The notes under the pieces were generated by a model. That model was not told where the DNA came from and searched no databases. It saw only the letters and a program-made list of their open reading frames with translations. Position numbers and translations under genes: made by a program. From the NCBI RefSeq assembly GCF_024181385.1, contig NZ_CP051305.1, positions 1,054,001 through 1,118,000 of the forward strand: a DNA stretch of 64,000 bases, written 5' to 3'. Position 1 is the stretch's first letter, and every line of letters begins with the position of its first letter. Below are positions 39,007 through 46,997 of this stretch, piece after piece. Origin of the DNA: Treponema sp. OMZ 798. Its GTDB lineage: Bacteria; Spirochaetota; Spirochaetia; Treponematales; Treponemataceae.

Positions 39007-39062
39007 TCACCGATTATATCGGAAACCGGTAATCCTTATATCGGAAGCCGATTGATCGGTGA
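39007..39062 (+). repeat. Compound inverted and direct repeat after the OmpL47-type gene
   Basis: TCACCGAT (39007-39014) and ATCGGTGA (39055-39062) are perfect inverted arms. Inside are two near-identical direct units of the form TTATATCGGAAnCCG. It lies between the stop codon and the terminator, so it would be in the 3' end of the mRNA. Confidence 0.65.
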
Positions 39063-39075
39063 TGCCTCAATTTTT

Positions 39076-40116
39076 TTACTGGGCATTTGCGGGGGTTGTG
39101 GCCGGAAGAAGATTCCCGGTCCTGTCGATTATGTCAACCTCCGAGTTAGGTGTAATCTGATCAACATAGAATGTGTATAAGACCGGATCAGAAACGTTAC
39201 CTACATTATCGATAGCCTTGACTTCGATTTTGTAAACTGCATTTTGTGTAAATTTGATCGGTTCTACATACTTAGTATATTCTCCGTCATTTACTTTTAC
39301 ATAAATTGCATCAACACCTGAGATCTCGTCTTGTGCTGCAAATGAAACGGTTTCACTTGTAGAAACAATAACTCTGCCTTCTTCATCTACAACATTATTG
39401 CTGGGGAATACTAAGTATTCATCATCCTTGTTGATAAGACGGTTAGAATTTGCAATAGTTACAACAGGTGCTGTTCTGTCGATAGTAACAGCGATTAACT
39501 TAATAGGAGCAAGGTTTCCTACATTGTCAATTGCTGTGTAATAAAGATTTACAGGTCCTTCAGCATCCAATGAAACATAGGTTTGCTCGGATTCTTTTCC
39601 ATTTCCTGACATTTTAAGAGCGTTTAGATCTGTTCCCATGTAACCGGCTGCTACACCTGATCCTCCGACTACGTCGGCGGCAGAAACATACCATTTTGTA
39701 TTTGATGAGCAGTAAAGTACTACACCGTCATTGTACAAAGGTTCTGTTGTCTTGATCATTGTATCGGGAGCTGTATTGTCTACAATTACTGACAAGGTTT
39801 TGGGCAATTCCAAGTTTCCGCTGTTATCAAATCCTCTGTATGAAATATCAAATTTTCCTTCTTCTAGGAGTTGGAAGGGGTTCTTATATCTCATAAAGGC
39901 TGCACCATTCAAGGCAAATTCTACAAAGTCAAGACCGGTATCCTTATCGGTTGATCTGAGTTTAAAAAAGACATCACTATTTACATAATTGGTGCCTTCT
40001 TCAACATAGTGAATTGCGGGTCGGACATAATCTGTTCCGACAATAGAAGGAGCCTGTGCCCAAGCTGAAACAACTAAAAGTGAACATACGGCTGCAAAAA
40101 AAATTTTTTTAATCAT
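39076..40116 (-). CDS. Exported OmpL47-type/Ig-like repeat protein
   Basis: A 346-residue exported protein with a signal peptide cleaved near AWAQ (residue 21). The mature part contains three or more beta-sandwich repeats whose signatures are YRGFDNSGNLE, YYTAIDNVGNLAPI and EVKAIDNVGNVSDP, each followed by a D-T/R-TAP or DQITP start of the next module. This is the OmpL47-type pattern of exported spirochaete proteins, often predicted to form or attach to surface structures. It follows the OmpA-like lipoprotein by 40 bp and may share its promoter. Confidence 0.78.
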   Translation of the reverse strand: MIKKIFFAAVCSLLVVSAWAQAPSIVGTDYVRPAIHYVEEGTNYVNSDVFFKLRSTDKDTGLDFVEFALNGAAFMRYKNPFQLLEEGKFDISYRGFDNSGNLELPKTLSVIVDNTAPDTMIKTTEPLYNDGVVLYCSSNTKWYVSAADVVGGSGVAAGYMGTDLNALKMSGNGKESEQTYVSLDAEGPVNLYYTAIDNVGNLAPIKLIAVTIDRTAPVVTIANSNRLINKDDEYLVFPSNNVVDEEGRVIVSTSETVSFAAQDEISGVDAIYVKVNDGEYTKYVEPIKFTQNAVYKIEVKAIDNVGNVSDPVLYTFYVDQITPNSEVDIIDRTGNLLPATTPANAQ

Positions 40117-40156
40117 TAATTACCTCCAAAATGATTTTTTTTAAATTTCATAGTGT

Positions 40157-40660
40157 TTATTTAACACTGTGAATTTCTACTCTTCGGTTTTTGAAGCGGT
40201 CAGTAATCTCTGAATGGCTTCGGGCCGGTTCACGAGCGCCTTTGCCTTCAACGATTATGCTGTTCGCATCAAACAGCTTCATTTTTTGAAAATAGCTTGC
40301 AACAGCAATTGCCCGCTGTAATGCAATACGATCTTCATCCTTTTGCGAGTCCAGTTTTGCACTGTGACCGTAAATGACGATTTTCCTTACATTTTTTGCT
40401 TTTAGATCTTCGCCTATTTCTTTTAGTCTTTGTGCAGTAAACGGATCGATTTGATAAGTCTGCGGTGCAAAATATACTGTGTAGTAATCATCAGACATAT
40501 TTTTGTCTTCCGTTTTCTTATCTTTTTCTTCTTTTACCACTTCTTGTTCTTGTGTTTTTTCAGGTTCAGCCGGCTTTTCTTCTTTTTGCTTGGGAGCAGA
40601 CTTACATGAAAAGATAAAAAGAACAGACAAGAGTAAAAGTAATACTTTTACTTTTTTCAA
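40157..40660 (-). CDS. OmpA-family lipoprotein (peptidoglycan-binding)
   Basis: A 167-residue lipoprotein. The signal peptide ends in the lipobox FIFSC with Cys19 as the lipidated residue. A Lys/Glu-rich linker (residues 20-52) leads to an OmpA C-terminal domain (about 60-165) with VIYGHSAKLD, ALQRAIAVASYF and a FKNRRVEI end, which binds peptidoglycan. It should anchor the envelope. The start is TTG, supported by AAGGAGG 5 nt upstream and a good promoter. Confidence 0.9.
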   Translation of the reverse strand: MKKVKVLLLLLSVLFIFSCKSAPKQKEEKPAEPEKTQEQEVVKEEKDKKTEDKNMSDDYYTVYFAPQTYQIDPFTAQRLKEIGEDLKAKNVRKIVIYGHSAKLDSQKDEDRIALQRAIAVASYFQKMKLFDANSIIVEGKGAREPARSHSEITDRFKNRRVEIHSVK

Positions 40661-40692
40661 AGAAACCTCCTTAAAATAATAATCTTAAGTAT

Positions 40693-40721
40693 ATTATCCT
40701 TCTTTTCCTGCCAATAGTCAA
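40693..40721 (-). promoter_or_regulatory. Promoter of the OmpA-like lipoprotein gene
   Basis: On the minus strand TTGACT (40721-40716) and GATAAT (40698-40693) are 17 bp apart. Confidence 0.6.
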
Positions 40722-40746
40722 GAACATTTTTTGATTTTTCTGTAAA

Positions 40747-42084
40747 TCATTTCTCTTTAGCTTCGGTAACAAAGGTTGTATATTGGGATAAAAATAAAAG
40801 AGGCACAGTGCCTATAGGGCCGTTTCTTTGCTTTGCTAAAATTAGTTCTGTGGGAATGGGTTTTGCTTCACCTTCGCTTGTGTCGGCCCTTTCACGGTGT
40901 AAAAACATGACCACATCGGCATCCTGTTCAAGAGAGCCGGATTCCCTTATATCCGCAAGCCCGGGTTTTTTTCCTTCCGCATCCCTTGTCAACTGAGAAA
41001 GGGCGACAACCGGAATATCCAGCTCTCTTGCAAGACTTTTTAGAGATCTTGAAATTTCTGCGATTTGTTCATGGCGCGGTATGCTTGCATTTTCTCCCGT
41101 AATAAGGGTTATATAGTCTATAAAAATAATTTTTACATTATATGGCGGACTGCAAAGCTGGCGGGCTATTGCTCTTAAATCCAAAAGCTTCATATTAGGC
41201 ATATCTACAAGGTAGAATGGTGCTTCATAGAGCAAACCGCAAGTTTCAGATACCTTTCCGAAGTCTCTTGCCGTCAGGTTTGCAGACCTTATTCTGTTTG
41301 AATTTATTTTTGCTCTTGAAGCTATCAAACGCTGTACAAGCTGCATATCCGACATTTCTAGAGAAAAAAAGGCTGTAGGTATTTTTTCATCAATAGCTAT
41401 GTGGGCAGCCATGGTCATTGCAAGGGCAGTTTTTCCTACGGAGGGACGGGCTCCTATTATGATAAATTCCGAATTTTGAAATCCGTAGGTCATATTGTCC
41501 AAATTACCGAAGCCTGAGGGAACCCCTGTGTATTCTCCCTTGCGTTCGTGTAGTTTTTGGAGAACCTCCAAAGTGGGCATTATGACCTCAGCCAAGGACT
41601 TAAATGTCGCCGAATTCCCGGCTTCAGTAAGGTCAAAGATGCTTTTTTGAGCCTCTTCCAAGACTGTTCGGCTTGATATACTGTCATCAAATACATCTGC
41701 AGAAATTTTATTTGAAACTTTTAGCAAGTTTCTTCTTATTGCAGCTTCCAATACGATTTTTGCATAAAATTCGTAGTTTGCAGAGCTGGGAACCTCATCC
41801 GTAAGAGATGCTATGTAACTTGCTCCTCCGACCGAGTCCAGCTCATTTGTAGAACGAAGATAGTCCGTCAATATTAAAATATCGGCTTTTTGGGAGCGGG
41901 TGTCTAATTCCGAAATAGCCTTATATATCTTTTGGTGTTGAGGAGAATAAAAAGCCCCTGCATCTAAGATAGGTCTTACAAAGGTAAAAACATCAGGATC
42001 TATTAAAACAGCTCCTAAAACAGCCTTTTCTGCCTCCATATTGTGGGGCGGAAGCTTGTTTTTTAAATTTTTTGTACTATCCAT
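40747..42084 (-). CDS. dnaB: Replicative DNA helicase DnaB
   Basis: Hexameric helicase of the replication fork. The product is 445 residues from the ATG at 42084 (MDSTKNLKN); an in-frame TTG at 42099 would add five residues and neither start has a good ribosome site. The N-terminal domain begins PPHNMEAEKAVLGAVLIDPD. The RecA-like domain has Walker A GARPSVGKTALAM (about residue 213), AFFSLEMSDMQLVQRL, the Walker B region IFIDYITLI and DADVVMFLHRE. It is separated from the rpsF-rplI operon that often carries dnaB. Confidence 0.95.
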   Translation of the reverse strand: MDSTKNLKNKLPPHNMEAEKAVLGAVLIDPDVFTFVRPILDAGAFYSPQHQKIYKAISELDTRSQKADILILTDYLRSTNELDSVGGASYIASLTDEVPSSANYEFYAKIVLEAAIRRNLLKVSNKISADVFDDSISSRTVLEEAQKSIFDLTEAGNSATFKSLAEVIMPTLEVLQKLHERKGEYTGVPSGFGNLDNMTYGFQNSEFIIIGARPSVGKTALAMTMAAHIAIDEKIPTAFFSLEMSDMQLVQRLIASRAKINSNRIRSANLTARDFGKVSETCGLLYEAPFYLVDMPNMKLLDLRAIARQLCSPPYNVKIIFIDYITLITGENASIPRHEQIAEISRSLKSLARELDIPVVALSQLTRDAEGKKPGLADIRESGSLEQDADVVMFLHRERADTSEGEAKPIPTELILAKQRNGPIGTVPLLFLSQYTTFVTEAKEK

Positions 42085-42148
42085 AAAAATTGCTCTCAAG
42101 ACAGGTATTTTAACAGATAGTAAGATTAAAATCTAGCCTAAAAAACTA

Positions 42149-42577
42149 TTAAATTTTAAAAACTTTAATATCTACGCTTTTATTTTCTTTGATTTCGACT
42201 TTTAACTTGTCAAATCCCTTTGGTTTTCCGCCATTATGGTTGCTGTATCCTACCGGTTCCTTAGGCATACCTAAAAAGTTTCTATCCAGCTTATCGTTTT
42301 CATTGAGATCTTGATAGACAAAAAAAACATATTCTCCTTCCGGAAGTTTTTCGGTTATTGTCATATCCTTACCTTCTACTTTAATGCTTACCGTCTTTAA
42401 AGGCTCTTTTTTCTTAAAAGACTTTGCATCTTGATAGATAGCCAAAAAAAGCTTTCCTTCGATAGTCTCAATATTCGTAATATTAAGAGTAACTTCAAAC
42501 TCAGGTTTTGTTTCTTCTGCATTTAAGCTTGTAAAAACCGTAAAAAGAATTGCACAAATAAAAATCAATTTTTTCAT
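42149..42577 (-). CDS. DUF2141 exported protein
   Basis: A 142-residue protein with a signal peptide (KKLIFICAILFTVFTSLNA). The mature part matches DUF2141: GKLFLAIYQDAKSF, LPEGEYVFFVYQDLNENDKLD and LGMPKEPVGYSNH, a small beta-sandwich whose D-N-G-like loop may bind calcium. It is periplasmic or outer-membrane associated. The function is not established. GGGAGA precedes the ATG. Confidence 0.85.
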   Translation of the reverse strand: MKKLIFICAILFTVFTSLNAEETKPEFEVTLNITNIETIEGKLFLAIYQDAKSFKKKEPLKTVSIKVEGKDMTITEKLPEGEYVFFVYQDLNENDKLDRNFLGMPKEPVGYSNHNGGKPKGFDKLKVEIKENKSVDIKVFKI

Positions 42578-42654
42578 CTTAAATTTTCTCCCTTATTTAG
42601 TTTTATTCGGCATTCGCCCGAAAAATATTTATCTAACTATGACAAACATATAAA

Positions 42655-43023
42655 TTAAAGCTTTTCGATTTCTGCTTCGGTAAGGCCGGTCATTAGCAAA
42701 ATTTCAGAAATTGGGTAATCTCGCTTTTTCATAAGTGTAGCTGTTTCTATTGATTTTTGCTTTAAACCTTCAGAAAAGCCTTTATACCTAGCATCCATCT
42801 CAAAGGTAGACATTAATCTATATTCTTGCCTTGCTTGTTCGTTTTCTTTTATTGCTTGTATCATTTCCTCAATTCTCCTTGTAAATTCGCTTTTTGTCTT
42901 GCCGGTTTTAAGATATTCTAAAAAATATTTTAAGTCTTTGTCTTTAGTGTCATTAAAGGCCTCTGCATTTATTATAACCTTTTTTGTTCCATCTTGTAAA
43001 AATATGCTTTTATCTTCAAGACA
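42655..43023 (-). pseudogene. Rpn/PD-(D/E)XK transposase-like nuclease, C-terminal fragment
   Basis: The 3' half of a gene split by the insertion element at 43027-44317. It resumes with CLEDKSIFLQDGTKKVIINA, which continues directly from the 5' half (ending PVYTFENI). The remaining residues include LKYFLEYLKTGKTKSEF and a C-terminal ISEILLMTGLTEAEIEKL helix typical of the family. An open frame starting inside the insertion (43077) adds residues that are element sequence, not native. With one copy of the target duplication removed, the joined protein would be 258 residues. Confidence 0.88.
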
Positions 43024-43026
43024 GAT
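43024..43026. repeat. Target-site duplication GAT (left)
   Basis: GAT at 43024-43026 matches GAT at 44318-44320 on the other side of the insertion. With these removed to one copy, the host reading frame is restored exactly. Because the flank reads CAGAT on both sides, a 5-bp duplication is possible, but TG...CA element ends fit 3 bp. Confidence 0.75.
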
Positions 43027-43073
43027 TGGAAAAGTCAATACGAGTACAGTCCCTAAAGCCCCTAAATTTATAA

Positions 43074-43976
43074 TCAAGCAGCTTTTATTGAAGCTGCTTT
43101 TTGCCTATATACAGAAGGAGGATATCCTCCTTCATTAAAAGTATTGATTCTTAACCTGTTGTAGTAGACCATGATGTAACGCCATATAATCGTTTTTACT
43201 CATTTCAATCGTCAGCTTTTTCGTGTCTATTCGATAAAGTTTTTCCTTCTTCAATGTCGCAAAAAAACTTTCCATACGGGCATTATCATAACAGGTTCCA
43301 ACTCCACCCATACTCTGCACACCGTGTAAAGATGCAATCGTGCGTTTGTATTCATGGCTCGTATATTGGCTGCCCGGATCGCTTGAGCACAATAAAGCCG
43401 GGTTCCGGCCATTCTTTCTCATGCGCTTGTTGAATAGCACGTATGCACAATTCTTTTTTCATATTATCATCCATTGCGAGTGAAATAACTTCTCCTGCAA
43501 AGCAATCTAATACCGGTGCTATATAAAGAATTCCGTCTTTGCAGGCAATTTGTGTAATGTCGGTAAGCCATTTTTCATTAGGTTTTGAAGCGCTAAAGTC
43601 TTGCTTAACTAAATCTTCACACTTTTGAGCCTTTTTATCGGCTTTTGTAAGACCGTCAGGGCTTTTTCTGCTCTTATGAAGCAGATTTCCTCTTCTCATT
43701 ATCCTTAATACTGTGGAACGGGAACATTTAATTCCCTTTTGCTCAAGTGCTATTTTCATTCTTGTTACTCCATAGTTATCATTATCCTCATGTTCTTCAA
43801 GGATAGTATGCATTTCGGGTGAGAACAAGCTGCCATTTTTTCACTTTATGGCGATTTCGTTTCCACTTGTAATAGCCTGATTCCGTGACATGCAGAGCTT
43901 TACACAGGCTTACTGCCGACAGTTGTAGTGTCTGACAGCTATTACAAATATAGTTAAAAATCAGTTTCTTTGTTAC
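43074..43976 (-). pseudogene. IS3-family transposase OrfB (DDE integrase), frameshifted three times
   Basis: Reading across frames gives one integrase of about 300 residues. Frame 1 starts at 43976 (VTKKLIFNYICNSC) and continues through HVTESGYYKWKRNRHK. A shift near 43826-43832 joins the segment MHTILEEHEDNDNYGVTRM to KPNEKWLTDITQIA (first Asp). A second shift near 43380-43395 leads to SDPGSQYTSHEYK (second Asp) and YDNARMESFFATLKKE (Glu). A third, at the TTTTT run 43193-43197, is needed to reach IIWRYIMVYYNRLRIN and the end near 43074. The catalytic triad survives but the reading frame does not. Confidence 0.85.
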
Positions 43977-44257
43977 TTGTTCTGACCTTTGACGAAAAAA
44001 CGTAGAGCATCATGTAATATCCGTACCGTCTCTTTAAGTTCCCTATTCTCTTTTTCAAGAGCTCTTTTCTGTTCGCTTTCCAAAATATTGGCGGCTTTAT
44101 GATTCTCTTTTTCCTGTTTTGGATAACGGTTTTTGCTTTTTCTCCAATCAGTAAGAGTTCCATACGAAATGCCTAAATCTTCAGACGCCTTTCTTACTCC
44201 GATTTCATCAGACAGTTGCAACGCCTGCTCTTTAAATTCTTTGCTATACTTATTCAT
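43973..44257 (-). CDS. IS3-family transposase OrfA
   Basis: A 94-residue helix-turn-helix protein that recognises the element ends. It starts MNKYSKEFKEQALQL and has IGVRKASEDLGISYGTLTDWRK as its HTH (given here as family evidence), followed by a leucine-rich coiled coil (ALEKENRELKETVRILHDA). The ATG at 44257 has a GGGGGAAG site; an upstream in-frame ATG at 44269 overlaps a TATAAT box. It ends overlapping orfB in the -1 frame, the usual set-up for a programmed frameshift fusion. Confidence 0.85.
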   Translation of the reverse strand: MNKYSKEFKEQALQLSDEIGVRKASEDLGISYGTLTDWRKSKNRYPKQEKENHKAANILESEQKRALEKENRELKETVRILHDALRFFVKGQNK

Positions 44258-44317
44258 ATCTTCCCCCATTATAGCACATAGGGAACTTTTATACTGTACT
44301 TTTATTATAACTGTTCA

Positions 44318-44725
44318 GATGTTTTCAAAGGTATAAACAGGCATATTTTTACCTATGGCATCAAAAACGCAGATGAAAATTATAAAGCTGTCATTTAAAT
44401 TATTATAGAAATTACCTTTATTCAAAAAAGAAATATCGATAGCAGTTTGGTAGAACCTCATTCGTTTTGGTATATTTCTTTCATTGCTGACCTGCATTTC
44501 TACATCGTAAAATTTACCTTGTTTTGTCTGTACCAGAACATCAAATCTTACCGATTTTGCCTGTTCATAGTTTCTAAGATTATGCTGTACCGAAATATAT
44601 GCAATTTTACCTATTGTATCAAGTAATATCATTTCGATAAGTCTTTTGCAAAGATTCTGATCTTGCATGACCTTATAAAACATAAAATCATCCTGTAATG
44701 TTAAATCTTCAAATCTCTTTACCAC
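44318..44725 (-). pseudogene. Rpn/PD-(D/E)XK transposase-like nuclease, N-terminal fragment
   Basis: The first 136 codons of an Rpn-family (recombination-promoting nuclease / PDDEXK-2) gene. The start is GTG with an AGGAG site. LTLQDDFMFYKVM is the family opening, and RFDVLVQTKQGKFYDVEMQV carries the D...ExQ nuclease motif. The frame runs into the insertion at PVYTFENI and stops at a TGA contributed by the element end. Active-site residues are present, but the C-terminal half is lost, so activity is unlikely. Confidence 0.88.
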
Positions 44726-44844
44726 GTGTTTTCTCCTATTATTTTTTTTAATATTTTCTTCCCATTATATTCCTATGATTTATTTGAAAAAAAGAGTAAA
44801 TTTTCATCAAAATTGATATTTTTTGTAATATCTTTTACACTTTA

Positions 44845-45053
44845 TGTAAGGATGTACATTAGCTATCGGTCATGGATGTCCGTGGTTTTATTCTTGCGAG
44901 TTTTTTGCGAAGCAAAAATACTATAAGATCAAAAATGTACAAGGATTTACATTCTTTAACCGGCACGGATGCCGGTTGTTTCATTCTTACGAGTTTTTTG
45001 CGAAGCAAAAATACTCGAAGATTAAAAATGTACACGGATGTACATTTTTAATC
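44845..45053 (+). repeat. Tandem palindromic repeat (period about 92 bp, 2.3 copies) before alaS
   Basis: The gap between the nuclease fragment and alaS (44726-45096) has no gene. Units start at 44845, 44936 and 45029 and share TTTTTTGCGAAGCAAAAATACT and flanking GTACA-GGAT-TACAT (given in parts). Each unit contains a hairpin; in unit 2 CGAGTTTTTTGC-GAA-GCAAAAATACTCG spans 44990-45017, and CCGGCA-CGGA-TGCCGG lies near 44960. The last part forms a perfect 15-bp stem (45020-45034 / 45039-45053, loop CGGA). Confidence 0.8.
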
Positions 45054-45059
45054 GACGTA

Positions 45060-45088
45060 TTGACAATTTCTTTTTTATTCCTTAAAAT
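45060..45088 (+). promoter_or_regulatory. Promoter of alaS, start next to the ATG
   Basis: TTGACA (45060-45065) and TAAAAT (45083-45088) are 17 bp apart. The predicted start at about 45095 is two bases before the ATG at 45097, and no ribosome site exists. Confidence 0.65.
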
Positions 45089-45096
45089 ATCTTCCT

Positions 45097-46905
45097 ATGA
45101 ATAAAAATATTACGGTTGATGAATTACGTTCAAAATATATAGAATTTTTTAAAACTAAAAATCATGTAGAGATATCGGGACGCTCTCTTATACCTGAAAA
45201 TGACCCTACGGTCTTGTTTACGACAGCGGGAATGCATCCTCTTGTCCCTTACTTGATGGGCGAGCCTCATCCGGCAGGAAGCCGTCTAACGGACGTACAA
45301 AAATGTGTCCGTACAGGCGATATAGACGATGTAGGAGATGCTTCACACTTGACATTTTTTGAAATGTTAGGTAACTGGTCCTTGGGAGACTATTTTAAAA
45401 AAGAATCCATCGCCTATAGCTTTGAATTTTTAACCGATGAAAAATACTTAGGCATTCCTGTCGATAAACTCTCCTTTACGGTTTTTGAAGGAAATGAAGA
45501 CGCTCCACGCGATGAAGAGTCTGCTTCTATTTGGGAAGGCTTGGGAGTTTCAAAAGATAAGATTTTCTTTTTACCTAAAGAAGATAACTGGTGGGGCCCT
45601 GCCGGAGAGACCGGCCCCTGCGGACCTGACACCGAAATTTTTATAGATACAGGAAAGAATGCTTGCAGTTCTAATTGCCGCCCCGGCTGTAGCTGCGGTA
45701 AATATGTAGAAATATGGAACAATGTTTTTATGCAATATCATAAAAACAAGGACGGCTCCTATTCCCCGCTGACAAGAAAATGTGTAGATACCGGGATGGG
45801 TGTTGAGCGTACCGTTGCTATGCTTCAAGGAAAGCCCTCAGTTTATAATACCGAGGCTTTTACATCGATTATTAAGTCCATCGAGGATTTGAGCGGCGTA
45901 AAATATGGTGATAACGAAAAGACCGATACCTCAATACGCATTATAGCAGACCATATCCGGACTGCCTGCTTTATCTTAGGCGATCCTAAAACTACGCTTC
46001 CTTCAAATATAGGGGCGGGCTATGTTTTAAGAAGAATTATAAGGCGTGCTGTAAGACACGGTAAAAAACTCGGCATAGACGGAAACTTTTTATCGGTTCC
46101 GGCTTCTGCCGTTATCGCTCAAAATTCAAAATTTTACACTGAGCTGAAAGACAACGAAACCTTAATTTTAACCGAGCTTAAAGCCGAAGAGGATAAATTC
46201 CTTGAAACCTTAAAAAAAGGCGAGGCCGAATTCGAAAAAATGCTCCCCAATCTTTTAAAAAATCCTAAAAAAATAATTCCGGGAAGGATGGCTTTTAAGC
46301 TTTATGATACCTACGGCTTTCCGATTGAATTAACCGAAGAACTAGCTTCAGAATCGGGCCTGACCGTAAACAGGGAAGAATTTGATGAAGCCTTTAAAAA
46401 ACATCAGGAGCTTTCAAGGGCAGGAAGTGAACAGGTATTTAAGGGCGGTCTTGCCGACCATTCCGAACAGACGACAGCCTATCACACAGCTACCCATCTT
46501 TTGCACAAGGCCCTAAGAATGGTATTAGGCGATCATGTTCAGCAAAAAGGTTCAAATATAACGGCAGAAAGGCTTAGGTTTGACTTTTCTCATCCTGAAC
46601 CAATGACAGAAGCCGAAAAGAAAGAAGTAGAAAAGCTTGTAAATGAGGCTATCAAGGCAGACTTGCCTGTGACTATGGAAGTCATGCCATTGGAGGAAGC
46701 AAAAAAAATAGGAGCAATGGCTCTTTTCGGAGAAAAATATGAGGATGTGGTTAAGGTTTACAAAATAGGAGATTTTTCTACCGAAGTTTGCGGAGGCCCA
46801 CACGTCGAAAAAACAGGAAGTTTAGGTAAGTTTGTGATAAAAAAAGAACAGTCTTCTTCATCAGGAGTAAGGCGTATTAGGGCAGTTCTTGAACATTCGA
46901 TGTAA
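45097..46905 (+). CDS. alaS: Alanine-tRNA ligase (short form)
   Basis: Charges tRNA-Ala and proofreads mis-made Ser- and Gly-tRNA. The 602-residue protein has the class II catalytic domain (FTTAGMHPLVPYL, LTFFEMLGNWSLGDYF), the tRNA-recognition region and the editing domain zinc site HxxxH in TATHLLHKA (about residues 463-471) with CGGPH (about 564-568). It lacks the C-terminal C-Ala domain found in most bacteria (typically about 870 residues); the short form is, as I recall, normal for spirochaetes. It is followed by a Tpn39b-like gene, nusB and a TPR lipoprotein. Confidence 0.95.
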   Translation: MNKNITVDELRSKYIEFFKTKNHVEISGRSLIPENDPTVLFTTAGMHPLVPYLMGEPHPAGSRLTDVQKCVRTGDIDDVGDASHLTFFEMLGNWSLGDYFKKESIAYSFEFLTDEKYLGIPVDKLSFTVFEGNEDAPRDEESASIWEGLGVSKDKIFFLPKEDNWWGPAGETGPCGPDTEIFIDTGKNACSSNCRPGCSCGKYVEIWNNVFMQYHKNKDGSYSPLTRKCVDTGMGVERTVAMLQGKPSVYNTEAFTSIIKSIEDLSGVKYGDNEKTDTSIRIIADHIRTACFILGDPKTTLPSNIGAGYVLRRIIRRAVRHGKKLGIDGNFLSVPASAVIAQNSKFYTELKDNETLILTELKAEEDKFLETLKKGEAEFEKMLPNLLKNPKKIIPGRMAFKLYDTYGFPIELTEELASESGLTVNREEFDEAFKKHQELSRAGSEQVFKGGLADHSEQTTAYHTATHLLHKALRMVLGDHVQQKGSNITAERLRFDFSHPEPMTEAEKKEVEKLVNEAIKADLPVTMEVMPLEEAKKIGAMALFGEKYEDVVKVYKIGDFSTEVCGGPHVEKTGSLGKFVIKKEQSSSSGVRRIRAVLEHSM

Positions 46906-46997
46906 CTTATTTGCTCTACAATTTGTTAATAGGGCGAAGTTCGGCTTTGCCTTCTTTAAATATATCATCCCCATACGGGATAATGGATGAGGATAAA

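Larger units (their letters stand above)
43027..44317 (-). mobile_element. IS3-family insertion sequence, decayed
   Basis: A 1291-bp element beginning TGGAAAAGTC and ending CTGTTCA. The terminal inverted repeats are imperfect but share AATAnnAGTACAGT within the first 25 bp of each end. It carries orfA (helix-turn-helix) and an orfB with a DDE integrase core, the layout of IS3. It inserted in an Rpn-type nuclease gene and has since suffered three frameshifts in orfB, so it cannot move on its own. Confidence 0.9.

Noticed and set aside
43027..43077. Intact small nuclease gene starting inside the insertion element
   Set aside because: The first 17 residues of that frame are element sequence read by chance into the C-terminal fragment.
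44845..45053. CRISPR array
   Set aside because: Units are about 92 bp with no short conserved repeat separated by unique spacers, and no cas gene is present.
44845..45096. T-box or other riboswitch for alaS
   Set aside because: The hairpins lie upstream of the alaS promoter, so they are not part of its mRNA, and no T-box sequence is present.
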